DNA of 38,400 nt from an uncultured Collinsella sp. (GCA_900541695.1 UQKL01000019.1:1-38400), one strand, 5' to 3'; shown: positions 15,017 to 23,152, counted from the first letter of the stretch. Numbers and translations are program-made. Notes: generated from the sequence alone by a model not told the origin.

Positions 15017-15062
15017 CAAAAAAGGCCGGGGGCGGCGCGTCGTGTGACGTGCCGCCCCCGGC
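15017..15062 (-). terminator. Intrinsic terminator of the second lacE-lacG operon
   Basis: On the minus strand GCCGGGGGCGGC pairs with GCCGCCCCCGGC, extended by CGTC and GACG around a short loop, and followed by CTTTTTTGGG. It is about 45 nt past the lacG stop. Confidence 0.88.
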
Positions 15063-15107
15063 TGAGAAATGGGGACAGGTTATGTGGGCAGACAACCCCG
15101 CAAGCCG

Positions 15108-16547
15108 CTAGTCCAGACGACGGGTCTGCGCCACGTGCTTGTACCAGTAGGCGCTTGCCTTGGGCGTGCGCTTCTGGGTTTCAAAGTCAACGTAGAAGAA
15201 GCCATAACGCTTGTTGTAGCCATTGGTCCAGGAGAACTGATCCTGCAGGCTCCACAGGAAATAACCGCCCACGTTGACACCCACCTCCATGGCCTTGAGC
15301 AGCCAGCGCAGGTGCTGCTCGATGTAGTCGATGCGCGGCTGGTCGTCCACAAAACCGTCCTTGTAGGGGTCCTTGTAGCCCATGCCGTTTTCGGTAATGA
15401 AGATCTGCTTGTAGTTGGGGTAGCGCTGCTTGATGTAGACGAGCAGGTCGAACAGGCCCTCGGGATAGATGATCCAGTCCCAGTCGGTGGTGGGGATGCC
15501 GGGCTTGTTCACGTGCTCGCCAATACCCTTGACGCGCCAGCGGCCGGTGCCCTTCTCACCCGTACCGTTGTGGTGCAGGTCGTTCTCGCCGTCGTAAGCC
15601 TTCAAAAAGCGGCACTGGTAGTTGTTAACGCCCAGGTAGTCGTTGTAGAGCGCGGCCTCGCGCATGATTTTCAGATCCTCGTCCGGGATCTCGATGGTGC
15701 CGCCCGAGATGGCCGCCAGGCGGTTGGCGCACTCGAGGGTGTCGGGCGCGTAGTCGCCGCGGAACGTCGCGTCGAGCAAGAACTGGTTTTGCAGCACGTG
15801 CTCGTTGTTGGCGGCTTTGATGTCGGCGGGGTCGTTCTCGTTGAGCGGATACTTAAACTCCAACGACTGGATGACGCCGATCTTGCCCCTAAAGCCGCCG
15901 TTGTGGAAGGCCAGCACGGCCTTGGCGTGGGCGAGCATCATGTTGTGCTCGCACTGGAAGGCCTCGGCCAGATGAGCTTTGACGCCGCCGGGGAAGGTGC
16001 CCTCGATGTAGGTGTTGGAGGCGTCGGCCCAGATTTCGTTAAAGGTGAACCAGTAGGTAACCTGGTCGGCGTACTCCTTAAAGCAGAAGGTGGCAAAGTC
16101 CACAAAGGCGTCGATGGTCTCGCGGTCGAGGAAGTCGCCCTTCTCAAAGAGGGGCAGCGGCGTGTCAAAGTGATGCAGCGTGACGAACGGCTCAACATGG
16201 TGCTTATGGCATTCGGCGAAGAGGTCGTGGTAGAACTGGACGCCCTCGGGGTTGATCTCGCCGGTGCCGTTGGGGAAGATGCGGCTCCAGGCGATGGAGA
16301 GGCGGATGCCGTTGATGCCAAACTCCTCGCACAGTTCCAGATCGACGGGGTACTGGTTGTAGAAGTCCGAAGCGGGATCGGGGGAAAAGCGCCCCTGGGC
16401 CTCCAGGAAGTCGTCCCAGGCAACCTTGCCCTTACCGTGAGTGCGGGTCTCGCCCTCTACCTGGTAGGCAGCAGTGGCGCCGCCAAAGACAAAGTCCTCG
16501 GGAAACTGCGCAGGCGGGTTAGTGACGCTAGCAGGGTTAACGGACAT
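15108..16547 (-). CDS. lacG: 6-phospho-beta-galactosidase, copy 2 (GH1)
   Basis: 479 aa, same family and reaction as the copy at 10274. The acid/base Glu171 is in TFNEI, the nucleophile Glu386 in ITENGMG, and the phosphate-binding SWTNGYNKRYGFFY is intact. In the region FVTLHHFDTP it looks closer to Firmicutes LacG than copy 1, which has YVTLDHFDTP. The start ATG 16547 has only a weak GGAT upstream. It lies 66 nt after lacE copy 2 with a strong intercistronic hairpin between. Differences at the sugar-binding loops suggest the two modules handle different beta-galactosides, but this cannot be settled here. Confidence 0.92.
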   Translation of the reverse strand: MSVNPASVTNPPAQFPEDFVFGGATAAYQVEGETRTHGKGKVAWDDFLEAQGRFSPDPASDFYNQYPVDLELCEEFGINGIRLSIAWSRIFPNGTGEINPEGVQFYHDLFAECHKHHVEPFVTLHHFDTPLPLFEKGDFLDRETIDAFVDFATFCFKEYADQVTYWFTFNEIWADASNTYIEGTFPGGVKAHLAEAFQCEHNMMLAHAKAVLAFHNGGFRGKIGVIQSLEFKYPLNENDPADIKAANNEHVLQNQFLLDATFRGDYAPDTLECANRLAAISGGTIEIPDEDLKIMREAALYNDYLGVNNYQCRFLKAYDGENDLHHNGTGEKGTGRWRVKGIGEHVNKPGIPTTDWDWIIYPEGLFDLLVYIKQRYPNYKQIFITENGMGYKDPYKDGFVDDQPRIDYIEQHLRWLLKAMEVGVNVGGYFLWSLQDQFSWTNGYNKRYGFFYVDFETQKRTPKASAYWYKHVAQTRRLD

Positions 16548-16572
16548 GATGATCCAATCGTCTAAATCGAAG

Positions 16573-16602
16573 GGCCAGCCGGTCTTGGATGGTCGGCTGG
16601 CC
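16573..16602 (-). promoter_or_regulatory. Intercistronic hairpin between lacE and lacG, copy 2
   Basis: GGCCAGCCG (16573-16581) pairs with CGGCTGGCC (16594-16602) around a 12-nt loop, without a T tract. It occupies nearly half of the 66-nt gap and may stabilise lacE mRNA or reduce lacG read-through. Confidence 0.5.
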
Positions 16603-16613
16603 TTGGGCGTTAC

Positions 16614-18389
16614 TTACTTCGAAAGTTGCTCGCTTACGAAGGCGAGAGACTTATCGCCGTTCTGGGAGAGCTCGATGTACTGCTTACCACGGCAGGCGAC
16701 GCACTTGTTGCCCACGCGCTCGCAGTCCTTCTGCAGGTCGGCCAGGTAGCTGGCGGCCTGCGGGGCCAGGACGACCAGGTCAAAGTCGGGGAGCATGTCA
16801 ACGTGGTTGCCATAGGCCTCAGCAGCGGTTTCAAGATTGATGCCGCGCTCCTTGGCAGCCTTGGCCAGCGCGTTGGCGAGCAGGCCCGAGGTTCCGCCGC
16901 CCTGGCAGAGCACGAGCACGCGCTTGCCGTTGAGGTCGCTGGCGGTCGTTGCCTCGGCAGCGGATGCTGCAGAAGCGGCGGGGGCGTCGGCCTTCACGGC
17001 CTCGGCAGCAGCGCCGGCGGCAACGCTCTTGGCGTCAGCCTTGCCCTGGAAGGCGTCGTTGAGCTTGGCGGCCTTCTCAGCGTTCTTGGCGGCGAGCTCC
17101 TCCTGGGAGATCTCGGCCTCCTCGGTGCACTTCTGGGCGTCATAGGCACGGAAGAACGGGTAGTACAGGGCAAAGTCGACAACCAGGATAAGGGCGAGCA
17201 TCATAAAGGCGAGCGGCTGGAAGCCCAAGCCCATGATGGTGCCGATGGGGCCGGGGACGGTCCAAGGCAGGGTGTACATAAAGCCGTTCATGCCCAAGAA
17301 GTCGATAAAGATCTTGAGGATCCAGATGTTGGCGATCGGGGCAAAGACGAACGGGACAAAGAAGACGGGGTTGAGCACGATGGGCGCGGCGAACAGCAGC
17401 GGCTCGTTGACAGCGAAGCAGACGGGAACGATGGCGGCCTTACCGACGGCGCGCATCTCCTGGGACTTGGCCAGGAAGCAGAACATAAAGACCAGGACAA
17501 GCGTGGCGCCGGTGCCGCCCATGCAGACGACGAAGTACTGGGCACCCTGGGTCAGGACAGCGGAAGCGTGCTGGCCGGCCTGGAACGCAGCCAGGTTGTC
17601 GGTCATGTTGGCAACGAGGGCGGCGGCGATGGCGGGCTCGACGATCGAGGGGCCGTGGACGCCCACGAACCAGAAGAGGCTCATGGCGCCGTAGATCACA
17701 GCAAGGCCGATGTAGCCGTCGGCAGCGGTGAACAGGGGCTGGAACACCTGGATGACGCCCTGGGCAAAGCAGAAGCCAAAGGCAGCGCGGAAGACGATGT
17801 CAAAGACCCAAAAGACGGTGATGCAGACGGAGAAGGGGATGATGTCCTTAAAGGTCTGCGAGATGTTGGGCGGAACCTGCTCGGGCATCTTGACGGTGAT
17901 GTTGCGCTTGATAAAGAACTTGTAGATGATGCCGGTCACAAACGCAGCGATGAAGGCGGTCAGCAGGCCCTTGGAACCAAGGTAGGTGGTGTTGAAGCCG
18001 CTGGCGGCGTCCGTGGCGATCGTGTCGCTCGAAAGGAGCAGGAAGCCGATGATGGCCGCGCACATGCACGAGATAAAGTTGATCTGGTTATTCTTGGGCA
18101 GATCGCGGTTCTGGGCGTCGGCGAAGTGCTTGGCCGTGGTGGCGGCGCAGGCGATGGCCAGGATGCCCATGGAGTAGTTGTAGCACTTCCACAGGGCGTT
18201 GTTGATGTCATCGGGCCAGTAGAAACCCCAGATGTTGGGGACCGAGGCTACCAGGCAGAAGATGGACGAGAAGATGATGATGGGGATGACGGAGATAAAG
18301 CCGTCGCGAATCGCCTTGAGGTACTTGTTGCGGGCGATCGCGTTGAAAAAGGGCTGGCCCTTTTCGATGATGGCGATAAGTTGCTCCAT
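16614..18389 (-). CDS. lacE: Lactose-type PTS EIICB transporter, copy 2
   Basis: 591 aa; TAGGAG lies upstream of ATG 18389. The IIC domain (about 1-425) has the family motifs GVHGPSIVEPAI and PVCFAVNEPLLFAAP. A long Ala/Glu/Lys-rich linker follows, then the IIB domain with phosphorylated Cys495 in VLVLCQGGGTSGLL. It imports and phosphorylates a lactose-type disaccharide with EIIA-derived phosphate. As in copy 1, no EIIA is in the operon, so LacF at 19966 is presumably shared. A LacI-type regulator at 18747 is divergent, and two matching operators lie between. Confidence 0.92.
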   Translation of the reverse strand: MEQLIAIIEKGQPFFNAIARNKYLKAIRDGFISVIPIIIFSSIFCLVASVPNIWGFYWPDDINNALWKCYNYSMGILAIACAATTAKHFADAQNRDLPKNNQINFISCMCAAIIGFLLLSSDTIATDAASGFNTTYLGSKGLLTAFIAAFVTGIIYKFFIKRNITVKMPEQVPPNISQTFKDIIPFSVCITVFWVFDIVFRAAFGFCFAQGVIQVFQPLFTAADGYIGLAVIYGAMSLFWFVGVHGPSIVEPAIAAALVANMTDNLAAFQAGQHASAVLTQGAQYFVVCMGGTGATLVLVFMFCFLAKSQEMRAVGKAAIVPVCFAVNEPLLFAAPIVLNPVFFVPFVFAPIANIWILKIFIDFLGMNGFMYTLPWTVPGPIGTIMGLGFQPLAFMMLALILVVDFALYYPFFRAYDAQKCTEEAEISQEELAAKNAEKAAKLNDAFQGKADAKSVAAGAAAEAVKADAPAASAASAAEATTASDLNGKRVLVLCQGGGTSGLLANALAKAAKERGINLETAAEAYGNHVDMLPDFDLVVLAPQAASYLADLQKDCERVGNKCVACRGKQYIELSQNGDKSLAFVSEQLSK

Positions 18390-18450
18390 GCAATGCTCCT
18401 AAGAGTCGGTGGGTTAACAACGATGGTAGCTTTTGACGTTTGATTGCCAA

Positions 18451-18470
18451 AATGTTGACGTTGCCATTTT
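18451..18470. promoter_or_regulatory. LacI-type operator A, second module
   Basis: AATGTTGACGTTGCCATTTT. The core AATGTTRACGTTGCCATT occurs again, inverted, at 18571-18589. This site is 62 bp upstream of lacE copy 2. The region 18390-18746 between the two divergent genes contains no other gene. Confidence 0.6.
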
Positions 18471-18570
18471 GCGACACAAAATAAGACGCGAACCGATGGC
18501 CCCTGTGCCTGCGAACCGTCGATTCCTTGCGCGTAAACGTTTGAGCCGCCCGGTGGCTCTGTGTTTGCAC

Positions 18571-18589
18571 AATGGCAACGTTAACATTT
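18571..18589. promoter_or_regulatory. LacI-type operator B, second module
   Basis: AATGGCAACGTTAACATTT, the inverse complement of the operator A core with one base difference. The two sites are about 120 bp apart, a spacing compatible with looping by a LacI-family tetramer or with separate control of the two divergent promoters. Confidence 0.6.
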
Positions 18590-18746
18590 GAGCGACAAAA
18601 GCCGTTCGGGGAAGCAAAAATGTCGGTGAACGGTAGGTTTTGGGTGGTGAGCGTATTGCAGAGGCGGCGTTGGATATACTTGAAGACGTTTCATTTGACT
18701 GCGCAGGATGCCACTAATGGCATCGTTGACATAGAAAGATCGACCT

Positions 18747-19751
18747 ATGGCCGCTGTTAAAAAATCGGTTTCCGTTAAGGACGTGGCGCGTCTCGCGGGC
18801 GTCTCGGAGCAGACAGTCTCGCGTACGGTGCACGATTCGCCCAGCGTGCGCCCAGAGACCAAGGAGCGCGTGCGTGCCGCCATGCGCGAGCTGGGGTATC
18901 GCCCCAATTTTGCCGGTCGATCGCTGCGCCGCGGCAAGTTTAAGACCGTCGGCGTCGCCATGTTCAACATTACCGGTACCGGCAACCTCGACCGTATGGA
19001 GGGCTTTGCTGCCGCCGCCGATAAGCACGGCTACGCCATTACCCTCACGAAAGTAGATGGGCATCCGTATACCCTCGAGAGCGCATCGTCGCGCATGAGC
19101 GCACTGCCGGTGGATGGCATGGTCGTGATCATGAATCGCATGCCGGCGGACTTTGGCACCTTCGAGCCACTGCCCGGCATGCAGACAGTGCTCGTTACGA
19201 TGTTGGAGCACCCGCTTTGTTCAACGGTCGATAACGACCAGTTCGATTGCTCGCGCCAGGTGGTCGAGTATTTGCTGGAGCAGGGGCACAAGACCGTGCA
19301 CTTTATCTCGTGCCCCGAGCGCTCGCTTTCGGGCATGCAGCGCGAGGAAGGCTGGCGCGAGACATTGCGCGCACATGGTATTGAGCTGCCGCGACTCATC
19401 CGTGGCGATTGGACGGCGCAGAGCGGATATGCCGCAGGCCAGGCTCTGGCGGACGATCCGACCTGTACTGCCATCTATGCCTCCAACGACGCCATGGCCT
19501 ACGGCTGCATTCGCGGGCTCGAGTCGCGCGGAAGGCGTGTGCCCGAGGACGTGAGCGTGGTGGGTGTTGATGACAGCCTGGGCGATATCGTGCCCGACCG
19601 TCGCCTGACCACCGTGCGCTTTGACAACAGGCGTGTCGGCATGTGGGCAGTCGATAAGATCGCCGGTGCCGAGGGGGGTGCGTCTGGCGTGGAGCACATG
19701 CTGATCCCCGGCGTGCTCGTAGAGGGCGATACGGTGCGCGATTTGCGCTAG
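18747..19751 (+). CDS. LacI-family regulator of the second lacE-lacG operon
   Basis: 334 aa from ATG 18747, with only a weak GAAAG upstream. The helix-turn-helix SVKDVARLAGVSEQTVSRTV and hinge LGYRPNFAGRSLRRG are typical LacI/GalR. The sensor domain carries DGMVVIMNRMPADF, STVDNDQFDCS and VSVVGVDDSLGD. Its overall plan matches the other two LacI-type proteins here, suggesting ancient duplication, yet its recognition helix (VSEQTVSR) and its operators differ from those of the 13831 protein (VSLKTVSR). It is divergent from lacE copy 2 and likely controls it. Confidence 0.88.
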   Translation: MAAVKKSVSVKDVARLAGVSEQTVSRTVHDSPSVRPETKERVRAAMRELGYRPNFAGRSLRRGKFKTVGVAMFNITGTGNLDRMEGFAAAADKHGYAITLTKVDGHPYTLESASSRMSALPVDGMVVIMNRMPADFGTFEPLPGMQTVLVTMLEHPLCSTVDNDQFDCSRQVVEYLLEQGHKTVHFISCPERSLSGMQREEGWRETLRAHGIELPRLIRGDWTAQSGYAAGQALADDPTCTAIYASNDAMAYGCIRGLESRGRRVPEDVSVVGVDDSLGDIVPDRRLTTVRFDNRRVGMWAVDKIAGAEGGASGVEHMLIPGVLVEGDTVRDLR

Positions 19752-19829
19752 GGCGCGGTCCTGTTTGGGTTTCCGTTAATCATGTTTGATATTGTTCGAA
19801 ATGGTTTGGAAACCGTTCACGGGCGAAAA

Positions 19830-19883
19830 TTGACCGTTCATAGCTTGAAATTATGTTTTGCGTTGTTCTTTTTTGTTTGAATG
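19830..19883 (+). promoter_or_regulatory. lacF promoter with LacR-type operator
   Basis: TTGACC (19830-19835) and TATGTT (19852-19857) with 16 nt between form a plausible promoter. Immediately downstream, TTGTTC-N5-TGTTTGAATG (19863-19883) matches the motif in front of the lacR-like gene in both halves and spacing. The operator would cover the transcription start. Confidence 0.55.
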
Positions 19884-19965
19884 TTAATGTTTCTGCCATA
19901 CAGAACGCAGCGCGTATGCCCGGACGCGATGCTCTCCATTGGTTCATATGTGAAAGGAACGCAAT

Positions 19966-20304
19966 ATGGCAACCAAAGAAGAAATCTCGATGGTTGGATT
20001 CGAGATCGTCGCATACGCAGGTGACGCCCAGACCGATCTGCTTGCAGCGCTCGATGCTGCTCGCGAGGGTGATTTTGAGAAGGCCGAGCAGCTGCACAAG
20101 GATGCCAGCGATGCGCTCATCGGTGCCCACGACACGCAGACCAAGCTGCTTTCGCAGGAGGCCGGCGGCGGCGAGATGGAGATGACCTTCATCATGGCTC
20201 ACGCTCAGGACACTCTCATGACCACTATGATTCTGGAGAAGCAGACCCGCTTTACCATCGATGCCTACAAGCGCATCGCCGAGCTCGAGGCCAAGCTCGC
20301 CTAA
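19966..20304 (+). CDS. lacF: Lactose PTS EIIA
   Basis: 112 aa; AAAGGAAC precedes ATG 19966. All-helical PTS_IIA family of the lactose/cellobiose type: GFEIVAYAGDAQTDLLAALD, then AHDTQTKLL, and the phosphorylated His in TFIMAHAQDTLMTTM. It accepts phosphate from HPr and passes it to the IIB domain of LacE. As the only EIIA of this family in the window, and separate from both lacE genes, it probably serves both transporters. It stands alone between its own promoter/operator and a terminator, so its expression follows the LacR-type system, not either LacI. Confidence 0.93.
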   Translation: MATKEEISMVGFEIVAYAGDAQTDLLAALDAAREGDFEKAEQLHKDASDALIGAHDTQTKLLSQEAGGGEMEMTFIMAHAQDTLMTTMILEKQTRFTIDAYKRIAELEAKLA

Positions 20305-20331
20305 CGAGCCCGCACAACCAAGTCCCCTTCC

Positions 20332-20373
20332 AAAAGCTCTGCCGCAAACTCGCGACAGGGCTTTTTCTTTTTA
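20332..20373 (+). terminator. Intrinsic terminator after lacF
   Basis: AAAAGCTCTGCCGC (20332-20345) pairs with GCGACAGGGCTTTT (20352-20365) with two mismatches, followed by TCTTTTT. A GGGGACGTTCC motif and a GCAGTTAGGGAC motif follow at about 20383-20413; both recur near 24450. Confidence 0.8.
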
Positions 20374-20499
20374 CCCGGCACTTGGGGACGTTCCTTATCT
20401 GCCGCAGTTAGGGACACTCCTGCCATGCATTTGATCCTTTGAGGATGGAAGAAAACGGGTTATTAGGTTTGCTGCGGTGCCGACTCGGCCTGTCGGTTA

Positions 20500-20653
20500 C
20501 AAAACTATGCCGGTTTACTACGATGATTCGCATTCTTTCAACTATGGAAAGAACGGCGTTATCAAAGCCGCAGGTAGAAAGCTTGTCATTTTCTGCTAAT
20601 AGCAAATGTGGTCGGTCCTATCGGTTTTATCGTAGTAAACCAGCATAGTTTTG
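20500..20653. repeat. 154-bp inverted-repeat element, copy 2
   Basis: Ends CAAAACTATGCCGGTTTACT and its inverse complement (TATCGTAGTAAACCAGCAT then AGTTTTG) match copy 1 at 7483. The interior shares GCCGCAGGTAGA, TTGTCATTTTCTGCTAAT and TGGTCGG with that copy. Length is exactly 154 bp in both. It fills most of the space between lacF and the membrane protein gene. Confidence 0.75.
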
Positions 20654-20769
20654 AAATGGCACTATTCGACTAGCAGCGTTATGGAGCTTCTGCACGCCCT
20701 CCCGTTCGGTTTTTCGCTGGGTGGGTATACTTCCATCCGCAATACAGGCCGGAATAAGGAGGTATCCAA

Positions 20770-21783
20770 ATGCCGGGCAACGGATTGATTCAAAAGGGAG
20801 ACGCGCACGAGATGACTCATGGGCGTCCTGTCCAGATAACCGAGCACACGACGGTAACCGAGCTGCAGCCCAGCCTGTCCGATGTCGTGTGCGCAAACAA
20901 AAAACTGCAGATTGGCTTTATCGTTGCGCTCGTGGTACTGGCGCTGTTGTCGGGCTTTGTAGCTCGTCCGCATTTTGCCGATACCAAGACCTGGGACTCC
21001 ACCATCGAGGTCATCGATCAAAAGAAGGGCAATGTTTTGGCGCTCACGACCTCGTGCGTCGCCCTATCTGCGGGTATCACTGCGCTGCCGGGCGATACGG
21101 GAACGCCAGTTGCCGAGCAGCTCGCGCAGCTTTCAGGCAACCTTGGTATCGTGCTTGCCGTGCTCTACCTAGAGAAATATTTGCTCACGATTTTGTGGTC
21201 GGTTGGCTTGGGCATCTTAATCCCGTTTGCGTTGGTACTCTTTGCGGTGTCGCTCGGCATTCACGGGCGCTGGAGTACGAGCACGGTCATTCGCCGCGTG
21301 GCAACGCGTGTGCTGGTGGTTGCCGTGATCGGCATGGCGCTCGTGCCCGCGAGCGTATGGGTGTCGCAAAAGGTCGATGAAACGTATCGCGTTAGCATCG
21401 AGGCGGCCGAGCAAAAGGCGGCCGACGCTGCGAGCGCGGCAGATAGCGATAGCTCCAAAACAAGCAAGAAAAAGACCGAGTCCACAGAGTCCAAGAACGT
21501 GCTTGAGCAGCTTGCCGACGGTGCCTCGGGTCTCGTCACGTCGGTGACCAGCGGCGCCAAGCAGATGACCGATGAAATTGTGCGGCAGGTGACCGATCTG
21601 ATCGAAGGCGTCATCGTGATGATCGTGACCTCGTGCGTGATTCCATTGCTGGTGCTCGTGGCGTTCCTGTGGCTGGGACACGTACTGCTGGGGATCGATA
21701 TTTCCGGCCCGGCGAACTATTTGACGGGCCGCTTTCTGAGTGCTCCGTCCAAGCACGCCAAAAAGGGTGGGCAGTCCGAGTAG
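20770..21783 (+). CDS. Membrane protein of unknown function inside the lac gene cluster
   Basis: 337 aa with a strong AAGGAGG upstream of ATG 20770. I do not recognise the family. A cytoplasmic-looking N-terminus is followed by hydrophobic segments at about 46-66 (IGFIVALVVLALLSGFVA), 123-145, 147-168, 175-197 and 283-310 (VIVMIVTSCVIPLLVLVAFL). Between the last two lies a polar segment (about 200-280) with an Ala/Lys/Ser-rich coiled-coil-like start (AAEQKAADAASAADSDSSK). A basic tail ends the protein. It sits between lacF and lacA but has its own ribosome site and terminator, and no sugar-transport motif, so a lactose role is not shown. Confidence 0.75.
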   Translation: MPGNGLIQKGDAHEMTHGRPVQITEHTTVTELQPSLSDVVCANKKLQIGFIVALVVLALLSGFVARPHFADTKTWDSTIEVIDQKKGNVLALTTSCVALSAGITALPGDTGTPVAEQLAQLSGNLGIVLAVLYLEKYLLTILWSVGLGILIPFALVLFAVSLGIHGRWSTSTVIRRVATRVLVVAVIGMALVPASVWVSQKVDETYRVSIEAAEQKAADAASAADSDSSKTSKKKTESTESKNVLEQLADGASGLVTSVTSGAKQMTDEIVRQVTDLIEGVIVMIVTSCVIPLLVLVAFLWLGHVLLGIDISGPANYLTGRFLSAPSKHAKKGGQSE

Positions 21784-21817
21784 CTAAAACAGCTGTATAT
21801 ACCGGGGAATACCGCCG

Positions 21818-21857
21818 AAGGGCGGCCGAGACACGTTCTAGGCCGCCCTTTTGTTTG
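21818..21857 (+). terminator. Intrinsic terminator after the membrane protein gene
   Basis: AAGGGCGGCC (21818-21827) pairs perfectly with GGCCGCCCTT (21841-21850), followed by TTGTTTG. Confidence 0.85.
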
Positions 21858-21919
21858 TTGAACACATGGTCGCTACGTCCGCGCCCGGCTCAAACGGTCA
21901 GCAATCATCCGTGAACGAT

Positions 21920-22003
21920 ATTTGTTCAAAAAAGAACAAAGATAAACAAATAGTTGTTGCAGTTACTGTTCGAATGTGTTCAAATAAACATGAACAGTGA
22001 AGA
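21920..22003 (+). promoter_or_regulatory. Regulatory region before lacA with LacR-like half-sites
   Basis: The AT-rich stretch contains TTTGTTCAAAAAAGAACAAA (inverted repeat GTTC/GAAC), GTTACTGTTCGAATG at 21962-21976, and TGTTCAAATAAACATGAACA at 21977-21996. The middle block matches GTTACTGTTTGAATG before the lacR-like gene with one difference. Several operator-like copies suggest strong LacR-type control of lacABC. I cannot place the -35/-10 boxes with confidence. Confidence 0.5.
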
Positions 22004-22090
22004 ACCGCACATTCAGATGCCCGGACCTGAACGCGATTCAACACTTCCAAACAGAAACTACGCACCTGCGTATCTCTCAAGGAGGATGTC

Positions 22091-22519
22091 ATGAGAGTTG
22101 TAATCGCTTCCGATGCCGACGGTATGTCGATGAAGGAGTCCATCAAGGAGATGCTCATCGCCGACGGTCACGAGGTCGTCGACTATTCCGAGACCCCTGC
22201 CGCGGACTTTGTCGATTCCGCGACCGCCGTTGCCAAGGACCTGCTGGAGCACAAGGATTCCCAGGGCTTCGCATTCGATAAGTACGGCGTCGGCTCCTAT
22301 ATGGCCGCCGTCAAGATCAAGGGCATGGTCGTCGCCAACATTTCCGACGAGCGTTCCGCCTACATGACCCGCGAGCACAACGGCTCGCGCATGGTCACCA
22401 TGGGCCCGGGCGTTGTGGGCACCGAGGTCGCCAAGAAGATCGCCCGCGAGTTCCTGCGCGCCCAGTACGCCGGCGGCCGTCACCAGATCCGTGTCGACAT
22501 GCTCAACAAGATGGCCTAA
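22091..22519 (+). CDS. lacA: Galactose-6-phosphate isomerase subunit LacA
   Basis: 142 aa; AAGGAGG precedes ATG 22091. RpiB/LacAB family: it starts MRVVIASDADGMSMKESIKE and has the conserved tail region. With LacB it forms the heteromeric enzyme converting galactose-6-phosphate to tagatose-6-phosphate. As usual for LacA, the catalytic GTGIG loop of the RpiB type is degenerate here (FDKYGVGSYMA), while LacB carries it intact. First gene of the lacABC run, 63 nt upstream of lacB. Confidence 0.93.
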   Translation: MRVVIASDADGMSMKESIKEMLIADGHEVVDYSETPAADFVDSATAVAKDLLEHKDSQGFAFDKYGVGSYMAAVKIKGMVVANISDERSAYMTREHNGSRMVTMGPGVVGTEVAKKIAREFLRAQYAGGRHQIRVDMLNKMA

Positions 22520-22582
22520 CGAGAGCCACCGAGAACTCGAACTTCTACCTCAACTTGTGAATTCAGACGAAAGGACGTTCTG

Positions 22583-23107
22583 ATGAAGAAGACCATCGCA
22601 ATCGGTTGCGACCATATCGTTACGGACGAGAAGATCTATCTGGCCGACCGCCTGGAGCAGGCTGGCTACAAGGTGCTCGACTGCGGCACCTACAGCCACA
22701 CCCGTACGCACTATCCCATCTACGGTAAGGCCGTGGGCGAGGCCGTTGCCAGCGGCAAGGCCGACTTTGGCGTGGCCCTGTGCGGCACCGGCATCGGCAT
22801 CACCAACGCCGCCAACAAGGTTCCCGGCGCCCGCTGCGCCCTGGTCCGCGATATGACCTCTGCCCTGTATGCCCGTCGCGAGCTCAACGCCAACATCGTG
22901 GGCTTTGGCGGTAAGATCACCGGCGAGTTCCTGATGGCCGATATCATGCTTGCCTTCCTGGAGGAGCCCTACGACAAGACTCCCGAGCACGATGCCCTGA
23001 TTGCCAAGATCGATGCCTGCAATAAGGCCGACGCCGAGGCTCAGGCCGACCCGCACTTCTTTGACGAGTTTCTCGAGAAGTGGGACCGCGGCGAATACCA
23101 CGACTAA
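22583..23107 (+). CDS. lacB: Galactose-6-phosphate isomerase subunit LacB
   Basis: 174 aa; AAAGGA precedes ATG 22583. It starts [20 protein letters not shown] and has the RpiB-type catalytic loop [15 protein letters not shown] with the active-site Cys, then [20 protein letters not shown], which contributes sugar-phosphate contacts. The length is typical of LacB (about 171 aa). It partners with LacA in the first step of the tagatose-6-phosphate route. A hairpin repeat follows right after the stop. Confidence 0.94.
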   Translation: MKKTIAIGCDHIVTDEKIYLADRLEQAGYKVLDCGTYSHTRTHYPIYGKAVGEAVASGKADFGVALCGTGIGITNAANKVPGARCALVRDMTSALYARRELNANIVGFGGKITGEFLMADIMLAFLEEPYDKTPEHDALIAKIDACNKADAEAQADPHFFDEFLEKWDRGEYHD

Positions 23108-23113
23108 GGAGGT

Positions 23114-23152
23114 TCTGGCGTTCTACCGAACGCCAGACCAGTCGACGCTGCG
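23114..23152 (+). repeat. 39-nt hairpin repeat after lacB
   Basis: TCTGGCGTTC (23114-23123), loop TACC, GAACGCCAGA (23128-23137), then CCAGTCGACGCTGCG. A second copy with compensating stem changes follows lacC at 24271-24309. The remaining gap to lacC (23153-23305) shows nothing recognisable. Confidence 0.75.

Noticed and set aside
16626..18443. 605-codon plus-strand open frame antisense to lacE copy 2
   Set aside because: Same codon-bias artefact; the composition is low-complexity and the real gene is on the minus strand.
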